A DNA stretch of 14,545 nt from an uncultured Clostridia bacterium (lineage in GTDB: Bacteria; Bacillota; Clostridia; Oscillospirales; Oscillospiraceae). Positions 6,748 through 14,374 of this stretch are shown here, piece after piece; positions within the stretch are counted from its first letter, which is position 1, and every line of letters starts with the position of its first letter. Location of the stretch: positions 1 through 14,545 of the forward strand of contig CAMELY010000018.1 of NCBI GenBank assembly GCA_945926565.1. The letters run 5' to 3'. Under the pieces are notes generated by a model. That model had not been told where the DNA came from. It did no database searches and saw only the letters and a program-made list of their open reading frames with translations. Position numbers and translations under genes: made by a program.

Positions 6748-7218
6748 TCACCGGTCGGAGGGCCGGGTGATCACCGGCTTCTTTCCCCTGGCCGCCCGCA
6801 GCCGGAGAAATTCCATGGCCGCCTGATAGCCAAACAGGCCCATGCCGCTGATCTCCGCCAGGCAGGCCCTGGGGACGATGGGGGCCCGCTCCATGGGCAG
6901 CCGCTCCCGGAGGGGAACCACCTCCACGCAGGGCAGCTCACAGGCCCGGAGGGCGCCCCACAGGGGCAGGCTGGTATAGCGCAACAGGCCGACGCTGACG
7001 ATGATGCCGTCGTAGACCTCGGGGGCCTCCTCGATGGCCTGGCACAGCTCTCCCTCGCCGGCCCGCCGGTCAAAATCCACCTGAATGCCCTGCCGCTCTC
7101 CCTCTGCCACCAGCCAGGCGGCAAAGGCGTCGGCGTCCTTCTGCCCCTCTGTGGGCAGGTCCCGGAGAAACGCCCGGGACAGATTGGGGCCATGCAGTAC
7201 CAGAATTCGCAACTTCAC
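6748..7218 (-). CDS. AroQ-like (type II dehydroquinase family) protein lacking key catalytic residues
   Basis: A 156-residue protein of the type II 3-dehydroquinate dehydratase family, by length, the start ILVLHGPNL, the GEGEL segment (54-58) and the end GMGLFGYQAAM (126-135). It aligns without gaps to the M. tuberculosis enzyme as recalled through residue 101. N12 and R19 are kept, but catalytic Y24 is E, N75 is S, H81 is Y and H101 is V; the usual lid and the IEVHISN segment are also lost. It may be inactive, repurposed or regulatory rather than a normal AroQ. GTG at 7218 is chosen because it overlaps the aroK stop as GTGA, has AAGGGAG 4 bases upstream, and gives the usual family start; in-frame ATGs at 7239 and 7233 lie inside aroK. 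It is the last gene of the aromatic cluster. Confidence 0.8.
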   Translation of the reverse strand: MKLRILVLHGPNLSRAFLRDLPTEGQKDADAFAAWLVAEGERQGIQVDFDRRAGEGELCQAIEEAPEVYDGIIVSVGLLRYTSLPLWGALRACELPCVEVVPLRERLPMERAPIVPRACLAEISGMGLFGYQAAMEFLRLRAARGKKPVITRPSDR

Positions 7219-7715
7219 TCCGCTCCCTTCCATTGACACAGAATCTGCTCCACCGCCTGCCGGGGGGTGGCGGCGTCGGAGATGACATAGTGGGCCGCCT
7301 CCCGGTAGACCGGCTCCCGCTCCTGAAAGCGGCGGATAAAATCCGCCCTGCCCTGCTGGGCCAGGGGCCGGTCAGCCAGGTTGGCGCTGTCGTAGATCTC
7401 CTCCGGGGAGCGGTTCAGGAAAAACACCACCCCGTTCTGCCGCAGGGCCGCCCGGTTCTCCGCCCGGAGGGGCATGCCGCCGCCGGTGGCGATAATCCGG
7501 CCGGAGCCGGCGCCCAGCTCCCGGGCGATCTCCGTCTCCAGGGCCCGGAAATAGGCCTCTCCCTTGCGGTCGAAAATCTCGCTGATCGTGCAGCCCTCCC
7601 GCTGCTGGATCAGCTCATCCGTGTCCACCAGAGGCATCCCCAGGGTCTTGCTCAGCAGCCGCCCGCAGGTGGTCTTGCCGCAGCCCATCATGCCGATCAG
7701 AATAACATTCTTCAT
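7215..7715 (-). CDS. aroK: Shikimate kinase
   Basis: Phosphorylates shikimate at the 3-hydroxyl with ATP in the cytoplasm. The 166-residue length is normal. Walker A is GMMGCGKTT (8-16); shikimate-binding residues are in DTD (31-33), FRALE with R57, and TGGG (77-80); the lid arginine is in ADRPL (R116), and R138 lies in the adenine-side segment VYREA. ATG at 7715 starts 21 bases after the pheA stop; the ribosome binding site is weak (a G-rich stretch, no clean GGAGG), so translation may be coupled to pheA. Its stop overlaps the GTG start of the AroQ-like gene. Confidence 0.95.
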   Translation of the reverse strand: MKNVILIGMMGCGKTTCGRLLSKTLGMPLVDTDELIQQREGCTISEIFDRKGEAYFRALETEIARELGAGSGRIIATGGGMPLRAENRAALRQNGVVFFLNRSPEEIYDSANLADRPLAQQGRADFIRRFQEREPVYREAAHYVISDAATPRQAVEQILCQWKGAE

Positions 7716-7736
7716 TCTATGAAGCCCCCGCCCGGT

Positions 7737-8912
7737 TCAGACCGCGTCCTGGGTGCCCAGGTTGGCCGCGTAGTTGCCCATGACCCGGAACTGGTCGGTG
7801 GACTGATCCAGCTCCCGGAGCACCGCGTCCATGCCGGGGGCCTGGAGGTTGCCGGTAAACTCCACCACAAACATGTACTCCCACTTCCGGCCGGCCACAG
7901 GGCGGGACTCCAGCTTAACCAGGTTGAGTCCGTTGACGGCGAAGATGGTCAGAATCTCATGAAGGGAGCCACTCTGGTGGGGCAGGCGGAAGATGGCGGT
8001 GATCTTGTCGCTGCCCAGCCGCAGCTCGGGCTTTGCCCGGATGACGGCAAAGCGGGTATAGTTCTCCCGGTTGTGGTTGACCCCCCGCACCAGGATTTGG
8101 AGCCCGTAGACGTCGGCGGCCCGCTGGCTGCAGATGGCCGCCTTGGTCCGGTCCCCCGCCTCCTTTACATATTTGGCGCTGCCCGCCGTGTCCAGCTGGG
8201 GCACCCGCACCCAGTCGGGATGCCGGTCCAAAAAGCGGTCGGACTGAAACAGCCCCTGCTCATGGGAGTAGACGTGGGTGATCTCCTCCATCTTCACCCC
8301 GGGCAGGGCCATGAGGCAATGTTCCACCTTTACCGTGGTCTCCCCCACCAGGTAGAACTGGTACTGGAGCAGCAGGTCATAGACCTGCCGGATGGCCCCG
8401 GTGGTGGAGTTCTCAATGGGTAGCACGGCATAGTCCGCCTCCCCGCAGGCCAGGGCCTCAAAGGCGTCCTCAAACCGGTTCAGCCCCTGGCTGCGCACCT
8501 GGGGGCCGAAGAAGTTGACGGCGGCCTCCTCGCTGTAGGCGCCGGGCACGCCCTGATAGACCACCCGGGGATCCTCCACCGGGGGCAGCGTCTCGGCATA
8601 CTGGCGGAAGAACCCGGGAGGCTCCGGCTCCTGATCCCGCATCACCCGCCGCTGGCAGGCCCGGCTCATGGACATGATCGTCTCATACAGCTTGGCCACG
8701 TCGGTCTTGAGCTGGGGGTCCTCCACCATGGCGGCCTTGGCCTCCAGCACCTGGCGCTCCCGCTCCGGATCCAGCACCGGCACGCCGTTGGCAATCTTAT
8801 AGGCGGCCACATCCTTGGAGACCTCCATCCGCTGCCGGAACAGGCTGACCATCTGGCGGTCAATGATGTCGATCTGGCCCCGGAGGTATTTGATGTCCTT
8901 CACTTCGCTCAT
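7737..8912 (-). CDS. pheA: Bifunctional chorismate mutase/prephenate dehydratase (P-protein)
   Basis: Converts chorismate to prephenate and then to phenylpyruvate for phenylalanine synthesis. The 391-residue protein has an AroQ-type chorismate mutase domain at 1-95, with R11, R28, K39, D48, R51 and E52 at the same positions as in E. coli PheA. A prephenate dehydratase domain follows (about 116-292), with IENSTTGAI and the catalytic NYTRF (T286). A C-terminal ACT domain (about 303-385) carries GSLHEIL and ESRP, the usual phenylalanine-binding motifs, so feedback inhibition by Phe is expected. ATG at 8912 follows AAGGAGGG with good spacing and lies 13 bases after the aroC stop. No prephenate dehydrogenase is in the window. 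Confidence 0.96.
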   Translation of the reverse strand: MSEVKDIKYLRGQIDIIDRQMVSLFRQRMEVSKDVAAYKIANGVPVLDPERERQVLEAKAAMVEDPQLKTDVAKLYETIMSMSRACQRRVMRDQEPEPPGFFRQYAETLPPVEDPRVVYQGVPGAYSEEAAVNFFGPQVRSQGLNRFEDAFEALACGEADYAVLPIENSTTGAIRQVYDLLLQYQFYLVGETTVKVEHCLMALPGVKMEEITHVYSHEQGLFQSDRFLDRHPDWVRVPQLDTAGSAKYVKEAGDRTKAAICSQRAADVYGLQILVRGVNHNRENYTRFAVIRAKPELRLGSDKITAIFRLPHQSGSLHEILTIFAVNGLNLVKLESRPVAGRKWEYMFVVEFTGNLQAPGMDAVLRELDQSTDQFRVMGNYAANLGTQDAV

Positions 8913-8925
8913 CCCGATCCCTCCT

Positions 8926-9987
8926 TTAAATGCCCATCAGCTGGCAGACCGCCAGGGCGGCGGCGGCCTCGATCACCGGCACCGCCCGGTGGACGATACA
9001 GGGGTCGTGGCGGCCCTGGATGATCAGCTTGCTGTCGGTCCAGCTGTCCAGATTGACGGTGTCCTGCTCTTGGGCGATGCTGGCAGTGGGCCGCAGGGCG
9101 ACCTCAAAGAGGATGGGCAGGCCGTTGGTGATGCCGCCGTTGACGCCGCCGGAGTGGTTGGTGGGAGAGACCACCTCGCCGTTTCTCATGTACAGAGGGT
9201 CGTTGGCCTCGCTGCCCCGGAGGGCGGCAAAGCCGAAGCCGTCGCCAAAGCCCACCGCCTTGACGCCGGGGACGGCAAAGAGCTGTTGGGAGAAGATGCC
9301 CTCCACGTTCTCCCCGTAGTCCGGGGCGCCCATGCCGGCAGGGAGGCCCAGGACGGCGCACTCGATGACGCCGCCCACGCTGTCCTTGTCGTTCCGGGCG
9401 GCCAGGATGGCCTGGCGCATCTCCACCCCCCGGTCATCATCCAGCACCGGGAACTCCTTGCGGCGCAGCTCCTCCAGCAGTCCGGCAGTCAGGGGGATTT
9501 CATCATTCTGAAAGGGCAGATCCTCAATCCCGGCGATGGAGCGGATATGGGCGCCCACCCGGACGCCCTCCCCCGCCAGCACCTGCTTGGCCACCGCCCC
9601 GGCAAAGACCAGGGGGGCGGTGAGACGGCCGGAGAAGTGACCGCCGCCCCGGTAGTCGTTATAGCCCTGATAGCGCAGAAAGCCGGTGTAGTCCGCGTGG
9701 CCGGGCCGGGCCAGATCCTTGGTCTTGGCGTAATCCTGGCTGCGGGTGTCGGTGTTGCGGATCATGGCGCACAGGGGGGTGCCGGTGGTATAGCCCTCAA
9801 AGAGGCCGGAGAGGATCTCCGGCACGTCCGCCTCCTTCCGGGGGGTGGAGAGGGGGCTCTTGCCCGGAGCCCGGCGGGCCAGGTCAAAGGCGATCTCCTC
9901 CAGGTTCAGCTCCACACCGGAGGGGACGCCCTCCAGCACCACGCCGATTGCGGGGCCGTGGGACTCGCCGAAAATCATGTGCTTCAT
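8926..9987 (-). CDS. aroC: Chorismate synthase
   Basis: Converts EPSP to chorismate using reduced FMN. The 353-residue protein begins MKHMIFGESHGPAIG, the family signature with H10. The second catalytic His lies in RPGHADY (H97). The FMN region is NDYRGGGHFSGRLTAP, where many chorismate synthases have GGGRSSARET; this variant is recalled from Clostridia and keeps the glycines. GRHDP (326-329) and the NHSGGVNGGITNG segment (277-289) are normal. An in-frame ATG at 10032 lies inside aroA and is rejected; ATG at 9987 has AGGAGG (9997-10002) 9 bases upstream and matches the family start. The gene begins 4 bases after the aroA stop, so the two are probably translationally coupled. Confidence 0.96.
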   Translation of the reverse strand: MKHMIFGESHGPAIGVVLEGVPSGVELNLEEIAFDLARRAPGKSPLSTPRKEADVPEILSGLFEGYTTGTPLCAMIRNTDTRSQDYAKTKDLARPGHADYTGFLRYQGYNDYRGGGHFSGRLTAPLVFAGAVAKQVLAGEGVRVGAHIRSIAGIEDLPFQNDEIPLTAGLLEELRRKEFPVLDDDRGVEMRQAILAARNDKDSVGGVIECAVLGLPAGMGAPDYGENVEGIFSQQLFAVPGVKAVGFGDGFGFAALRGSEANDPLYMRNGEVVSPTNHSGGVNGGITNGLPILFEVALRPTASIAQEQDTVNLDSWTDSKLIIQGRHDPCIVHRAVPVIEAAAALAVCQLMGI

Positions 9988-9991
9988 ACTG

Positions 9992-11215
9992 TCATTCCTC
10001 CTGCCAGGTGAGCTGTCCGCCCAGCCGCTCATAATCCGTCCAGAAATGGGGGTAGGATTTTGCCACGCTGCCCGCGTCGTGAATGGTCATCGGCCCCTCC
10101 GCCCGGGTGGCGGCCACCGCCAGCATCATGGCGATCCGGTGGTCGTTGTGGCTGTCCGTCTCCCCGCCCCGGAGGCGGGAGACGCCGTGAATCGTCATAA
10201 AGTCGGGACCCGCCTCAATTTGCGCCCCCAGCTTGTTCAGCTCTGTGGTCACCGTGTCGATCCGGTCGCTCTCCTTCATCCGCAGCCGGCCGGCATTCAC
10301 CAGATGGGTGGTCTCCCCCGCCCGGAGGGCGGCGGAGAGGGCCAGAGCCGGGGCCAGGTCGGGACACTGGCTCACGTCCAGCTCCGCCTCGCCGGGATGC
10401 TTCAATCGCTCCAGATAGGGCAGAATCACCTTGTCCCCCTGACAGGAGTCCGGGTTCATACCGGTGACGAACACAGAACTGCCCAGAAATTGAGCCGCAT
10501 AGTAGAAGGCCGCCTGAGACCAGTCCCCTTCCACCGCCAGATTGCGGGGCCGGTAGGACTGGCCGCCCGGAATGCTCCAGCCCTTTTCCACCGGCTGAAC
10601 GGTCACTCCGAACCGGTTCAGGGCGTCCAGGGTCATGTCCACATAGCCGGAGGACTCCAAGGCAGTGGTGAGGCGCAGCTCCGAATCCCCTCCCAGCAGG
10701 GGCAGGGCGAAGAGCAGTCCGGTGATAAACTGGCTGGAGACGTTGCCGGGGAGCTGGTACACCCCCGGCTCCAGCCGCCCCCGAACCGTGATGGCCCGGG
10801 GCGTGGCCTCATAGAAAATCCCCTTCTCCCGGAACAGCCGCTCATAGGGCTCCATGGGCCGCTGGAGCAGCCGGCCCCGGCCGGTAAAAATCCCGCCCCC
10901 GGCCACGGCCAGGGCCACCGGGATGAGAAAGCGCAGGGTGGAGCCGGACTCGCAGCAGTCCAGCCGGGGCAGCTCTGCCGGGAAATTGCTGCCCAAAGGC
11001 GCGCCCCAGAGGCGGCCACCCTCTGTCCTGGCCCCCAGGGCCTCCATACAGCCCAGGGTGGCCTCGATGTCCTGGCTCATGGAGAGGTTTTCCAGCCGGC
11101 TCTCCCCCTGGGCCAGGGCGGCGGCGATGATCAGCCGGTGGCTCTGGCTCTTGGAGGCGGGGGGCGTCACCGCTCCCGTCAGCGGATGTCCCGGCGCAAT
11201 CGTCACAGTGCTCAT
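9992..11215 (-). CDS. aroA: 3-phosphoshikimate 1-carboxyvinyltransferase (EPSP synthase)
   Basis: Joins phosphoenolpyruvate to shikimate-3-phosphate. The 407-residue protein is slightly short for the family. Visible sites are PASKSQSHR with K22 and R27, GSTLRFL (91-97) in the PEP loop, SSQF (160-163), CPDLAPAL with catalytic D286, RMKESDR with K314 and E315, DHRIAMM with R360, and SVAKSYPHFW with K386. In the PEP loop, Phe96 stands where E. coli has Pro101, and Glu-Ser replace Asn-Ala before the Gly; this is not the class I pattern. ATG at 11215 overlaps the aroB stop as ATGA, which fixes the start; a much longer in-frame extension to 11458 is read-through into aroB. Confidence 0.96.
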   Translation of the reverse strand: MSTVTIAPGHPLTGAVTPPASKSQSHRLIIAAALAQGESRLENLSMSQDIEATLGCMEALGARTEGGRLWGAPLGSNFPAELPRLDCCESGSTLRFLIPVALAVAGGGIFTGRGRLLQRPMEPYERLFREKGIFYEATPRAITVRGRLEPGVYQLPGNVSSQFITGLLFALPLLGGDSELRLTTALESSGYVDMTLDALNRFGVTVQPVEKGWSIPGGQSYRPRNLAVEGDWSQAAFYYAAQFLGSSVFVTGMNPDSCQGDKVILPYLERLKHPGEAELDVSQCPDLAPALALSAALRAGETTHLVNAGRLRMKESDRIDTVTTELNKLGAQIEAGPDFMTIHGVSRLRGGETDSHNDHRIAMMLAVAATRAEGPMTIHDAGSVAKSYPHFWTDYERLGGQLTWQEE

Positions 11216-12282
11216 AGCAGCTCCAGCAGCTCCTTTTTCTGCATCTTGGTGGGCTTTGTCCTGCCCAGCTTCTCCAGCAGGATGACGGTAATGCTGTCTC
11301 CGCTGCCCTTCTTGTCCAGGCCGATGGCGGACTGGTAGTCCTCCAACGTACAGGCGATGTCGGTGGGAAGGCCGTAGGCGGCGGTCAGCGCCCGGATCTG
11401 GGCCTCCGTCCCCGCCTCGGTGACCCCCAGGGTCTCTCCCAGCCGGGCGGCCAGGCACATGCCGGCGGAGACCGCCTGACCGTGGGTGTAGGTCTCGTAG
11501 TGATAGGCCTTCTCATAGGCGTGACCCAGGGTGTGGCCGAAGTTGAGGATCATCCGCAGGCCGATGTCCAGCTCGTCCTCCAGCACCACCTTGGCCTTGA
11601 TGGCGCAGCAGGCGGAGAGCACCTCTTCAATCCGCTCCATCACCCCGGCCCGGCCGCCGCACTCCGCCAGCAGACGGAAGAAGTCCCCGTCCCAGATGCA
11701 GCCGTATTTGATCACCTCCGCCATGCCGTCGGAGAAGGTTCGGTCGGGGAGGGTGTTCAGCGTGTCCGGGTCCATCAGCACCAGCCTGGGCTGCCAGAAG
11801 GCGCCCACCAGGTTTTTCCCCGCCTCCAGATCGATGGCCACCTTGCCGCCCACCGAGGAGTCCACCTGGGCCAGCAGGGTAGTGGGAATCTGGACAAAGG
11901 GGATGCCCCGCAGAATGGTGGCGGCGGCAAAGCCCGCCAGATCGCCCACCACGCCGCCCCCCAGGGCGACGACGGCGTCGGTGCGGGTCAGGCCAAAGGC
12001 CATCGCCTGATTCCAGATCCGCTCCAATTGGCCTACGCTCTTGGAGGGCTCCCCCGCCGGGATGACCAGGGTCTCCACCCGAAATCCGGCGGCGGCCAGA
12101 CTCGCCTGCGTCCTGGCCCCGTAGAGGGGGGCCACGTTGGAGTCGGTGACCAGCAGTACCCGGGTGGTTTTGGGCAGCACCGCTCGGCACCGCTCTCCCG
12201 CCTGGTCCAGGATGCCGGACTGGATCAGAATCTCATATTCCCGCCCCGGCAGGGCGACGGTCAACTTTTTCACCGGGATCAC
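11212..12282 (-). CDS. aroB: 3-dehydroquinate synthase
   Basis: Cyclises DAHP to 3-dehydroquinate with NAD and a divalent metal. The protein is 356 residues from the GTG chosen, a normal length. NAD-binding GGGVVGDLAGF lies at 108-118, DSSVGGKV at 141-148, KNLVGAFWQP at 156-165. Metal ligands are E188 (AEVIKYG), H250 (NFGHTLGH) and H267 (THGQAV). An in-frame ATG at 12357 lies inside the upstream gene and upstream of the predicted promoter; GTG at 12282 follows an AGAGAAAGAG purine stretch, a weak site. GTG at 12273 is a less likely alternative. The stop overlaps aroA by four bases. Confidence 0.94.
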   Translation of the reverse strand: MIPVKKLTVALPGREYEILIQSGILDQAGERCRAVLPKTTRVLLVTDSNVAPLYGARTQASLAAAGFRVETLVIPAGEPSKSVGQLERIWNQAMAFGLTRTDAVVALGGGVVGDLAGFAAATILRGIPFVQIPTTLLAQVDSSVGGKVAIDLEAGKNLVGAFWQPRLVLMDPDTLNTLPDRTFSDGMAEVIKYGCIWDGDFFRLLAECGGRAGVMERIEEVLSACCAIKAKVVLEDELDIGLRMILNFGHTLGHAYEKAYHYETYTHGQAVSAGMCLAARLGETLGVTEAGTEAQIRALTAAYGLPTDIACTLEDYQSAIGLDKKGSGDSITVILLEKLGRTKPTKMQKKELLELL

Positions 12283-12328
12283 ATCTCTTTCTCTCTCGCT
12301 TGGGCCGGACGCCGGTCCTTTCTTCCTT

Positions 12329-12357
12329 ATTATATCGGATCGGACGCCGCCGCGCAA
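12329..12357 (-). promoter_or_regulatory. Candidate internal promoter for aroB and downstream genes
   Basis: On the minus strand TTGCGC (12352-12357) and a perfect TATAAT (12329-12334) are separated by exactly 17 bases. The TAA stop of the upstream gene (12330-12332) lies inside the -10 box. The transcript would start near 12322, about 40 bases before the aroB GTG. Confidence 0.6.
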
Positions 12358-14345
12358 CGGGCGGCCTGTCCCCCTTCGCTCACATCCACCAGGCCCTCCA
12401 GCACACTGCAGGCCGCCCAGGGCATCAGGGCAAACCAGGTGCTGGCCGGGCTCCCGTCCGGATACCGCTCCACCAGCAGGCCCTGTCCGTAGCAGAACCG
12501 CTCGGACATCCAGCCGGTCTTACCGTAGCCGTACTCCCCGTCCCGGGTGTTGTAGGTCTGGCAGCCCCACAGCAGGGTGTCCTCCAGACGGCTTTTCACA
12601 TAGTCGTCTCCGGTCTGGTCGACATAATATTGCAACTCGCCCAGAATGGTGGAGGACATGGGGTGGATATGGGGGTTGGCGGTGGAGGTGATGCTGCCGC
12701 CGCAGCTGCTCCAGCCCACCTCGCTCAGAGGGGGCGTCTGCACCGGGACGTTGTAGCAGAACTTGAAGGAGAACTCATAGCTCAGCGCGTCCCGCATGTG
12801 AGCCAGATAGACGCTCTCGCCGGTGATCCGGTGGAGCTGGCAGACCGCCCGGATATAGGCCAGCACCGCCTCGTTGTCCACCGCCTTGTCGGTGTCCAGG
12901 GGGCCGCCGTAGCACTCGGCCCGGGCCACATATTTCCGATAGTAGTGGCCCTCGCTCTCCTCCAGCTGGGGCAGCACGTCCCGCCTGCCGGTGAGCCGGC
13001 AGTAATCCGCCCAGGCCGCCAGGCACCAGGCACCGCCCATGCTGTCATACTCCAGCCCGGCCCCGTTCTCCGCAGAGAGGGCGAAGGGATACTCTCCCTC
13101 GGAATTGCGCTCCCGCTGCACCCGCTCCAGCACCCGGCGGGCAAAGTCCAGCCAGTCCTCGTGGGCGCAGCCCCGGGCATTTTTCTCATATTCATAGGCC
13201 TTGAGCAGGTAATAAACCGCCTGGCCGATCAGATAGCCGGAGTGGCCGCCGGTGTGCATCCCGTCGTACCACCAGCCCTTTTCGCTCCAATTTCCCTGCC
13301 AGCGGGTCTCAAAGGGGAGGCCGGAGGCGAGATTCATACAGTGGGCCACGCTGTCCTCGATGAAGGTCAGAGCCTGAGCCCGCATCTGCTCATCCCCGCC
13401 GGTATCCGCCGCCATGAGCAGAGGCACCGCCACCGTCAGGCCGTTGGTCCAGGTCAGGGAGTGGATTTTGTTGTAAGTAAAGCCCCCCGCGCCATCCTCC
13501 CGGACAAAGCCGGAATAGCACCGCTCCTCCGGCAGCCAGGCGTACTGATATACCGCCTGGGACAGGTTCCGGATGGCCGTTTCCGGGCCGCCAACTGTTC
13601 TGGGGCTCTGGTGATACCGCCCATAGACCCGCTCCAGGGCGGTATAGAAGCCGGTCTCGTTCTCCGCCGGGAAGGAGATCAGCTCCAGCCGGACCACCGC
13701 CTGCTCTCCCGGTGCCAGGCAGATGCAGTTGTCCTCGCCCAGGGGCTTGCGCTCCTCAATCCGGGTGGACTGGATAAACAGCCAGGGGGCGTTCTCGTAG
13801 CCCAGGGTATAGCCCACCGATGCCTGATCCTCCTCCAGGCTGCAGCAGAAGCCGCCGAACCGGAAGGGGCCTTTGGGGCTCAAGGTCTGCACCAGCGCCC
13901 CGTCCCGATGCTCCAGGAAGGGCTGGGCGGCAAGGCCGTAGACCATGCCGTCTTCGTACAGAAAAGCCGCCGGGTGGCTGAGTTGGTCGCTGCGCACCAT
14001 CCACCAGGAGGAGGCGGGAAAGTCCGGCTCCTCCCGCCGGAGCCGGGGGAACTTCCGGGGGATGTTCAGGGGCGCCTCTCCCCGATTGCGGCCGTAGAGA
14101 AAGCCGGGCAGGAAAAACCGGGGCTCTTTGGCCGGGAGGGTGAGCTGGATGCGGAGCACGCCCTCCCAGGGCTCTGCCCCGCAGTTCTGAATGCGAAGCT
14201 CTGCCTGGCCGTTCCCCTGCTCCGCCTCATGGCAGGGGATCCAGCGGAGGGCGGCGCTGAGCCCCTGCCCCTCCAGGGGGAGATAGTCTGCGCCCGGCAG
14301 GGACTTGGAACGGGCGGAAATTTGAAGCTGGTCTGCTGTCAGCAT
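12330..14345 (-). CDS. Unassigned 671-residue protein, probable (alpha/alpha)6-barrel glycosidase-like
   Basis: No specific family is recognised. About the first 250 residues look like beta-sandwich material (e.g. AELRIQNCGAEPWEGVLRI, 48-66). From about 255 to 655 the sequence is helical and rich in aromatic residues, with repeated Trp, Tyr, Gly and His motifs: HSLTWTNGLTVAVP (295-308), WWYDGMHTGGHSGYLIGQ (358-375), YDSMGGAWCLAAWADY (433-448), NPHIHPMSSTILGELQYY (558-575), GYGKTGWMSERF (606-617). This layout suits six-hairpin glycosidases or related lyases, epimerases or phosphorylases. Acidic candidates for catalysis cannot be chosen safely. There is no signal peptide, so it should act inside the cell. 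AAGGAGG precedes ATG at 14345. It starts only 29 bases after aroF and ends on the aroB promoter, so it is probably cotranscribed with aroF, an odd place for such a protein. Confidence 0.75.
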   Translation of the reverse strand: MLTADQLQISARSKSLPGADYLPLEGQGLSAALRWIPCHEAEQGNGQAELRIQNCGAEPWEGVLRIQLTLPAKEPRFFLPGFLYGRNRGEAPLNIPRKFPRLRREEPDFPASSWWMVRSDQLSHPAAFLYEDGMVYGLAAQPFLEHRDGALVQTLSPKGPFRFGGFCCSLEEDQASVGYTLGYENAPWLFIQSTRIEERKPLGEDNCICLAPGEQAVVRLELISFPAENETGFYTALERVYGRYHQSPRTVGGPETAIRNLSQAVYQYAWLPEERCYSGFVREDGAGGFTYNKIHSLTWTNGLTVAVPLLMAADTGGDEQMRAQALTFIEDSVAHCMNLASGLPFETRWQGNWSEKGWWYDGMHTGGHSGYLIGQAVYYLLKAYEYEKNARGCAHEDWLDFARRVLERVQRERNSEGEYPFALSAENGAGLEYDSMGGAWCLAAWADYCRLTGRRDVLPQLEESEGHYYRKYVARAECYGGPLDTDKAVDNEAVLAYIRAVCQLHRITGESVYLAHMRDALSYEFSFKFCYNVPVQTPPLSEVGWSSCGGSITSTANPHIHPMSSTILGELQYYVDQTGDDYVKSRLEDTLLWGCQTYNTRDGEYGYGKTGWMSERFCYGQGLLVERYPDGSPASTWFALMPWAACSVLEGLVDVSEGGQAARCAAASDPI

Positions 14346-14374
14346 GACGAGAGACCTCCTTATTTTTTCTCCCC

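Noticed and set aside
4940..6826. A 628-codon plus-strand open frame, with similar long plus-strand frames across 7233-14465
   Set aside because: All are antisense shadows of the kinase and aro genes; none has a recognisable domain or a convincing start, and they run through terminators and promoters.
11216..11458. Longer aroA N-terminus of 81 residues
   Set aside because: It lies entirely within aroB in another frame and is arginine/glycine-rich shadow sequence; the ATGA overlap marks the true start.
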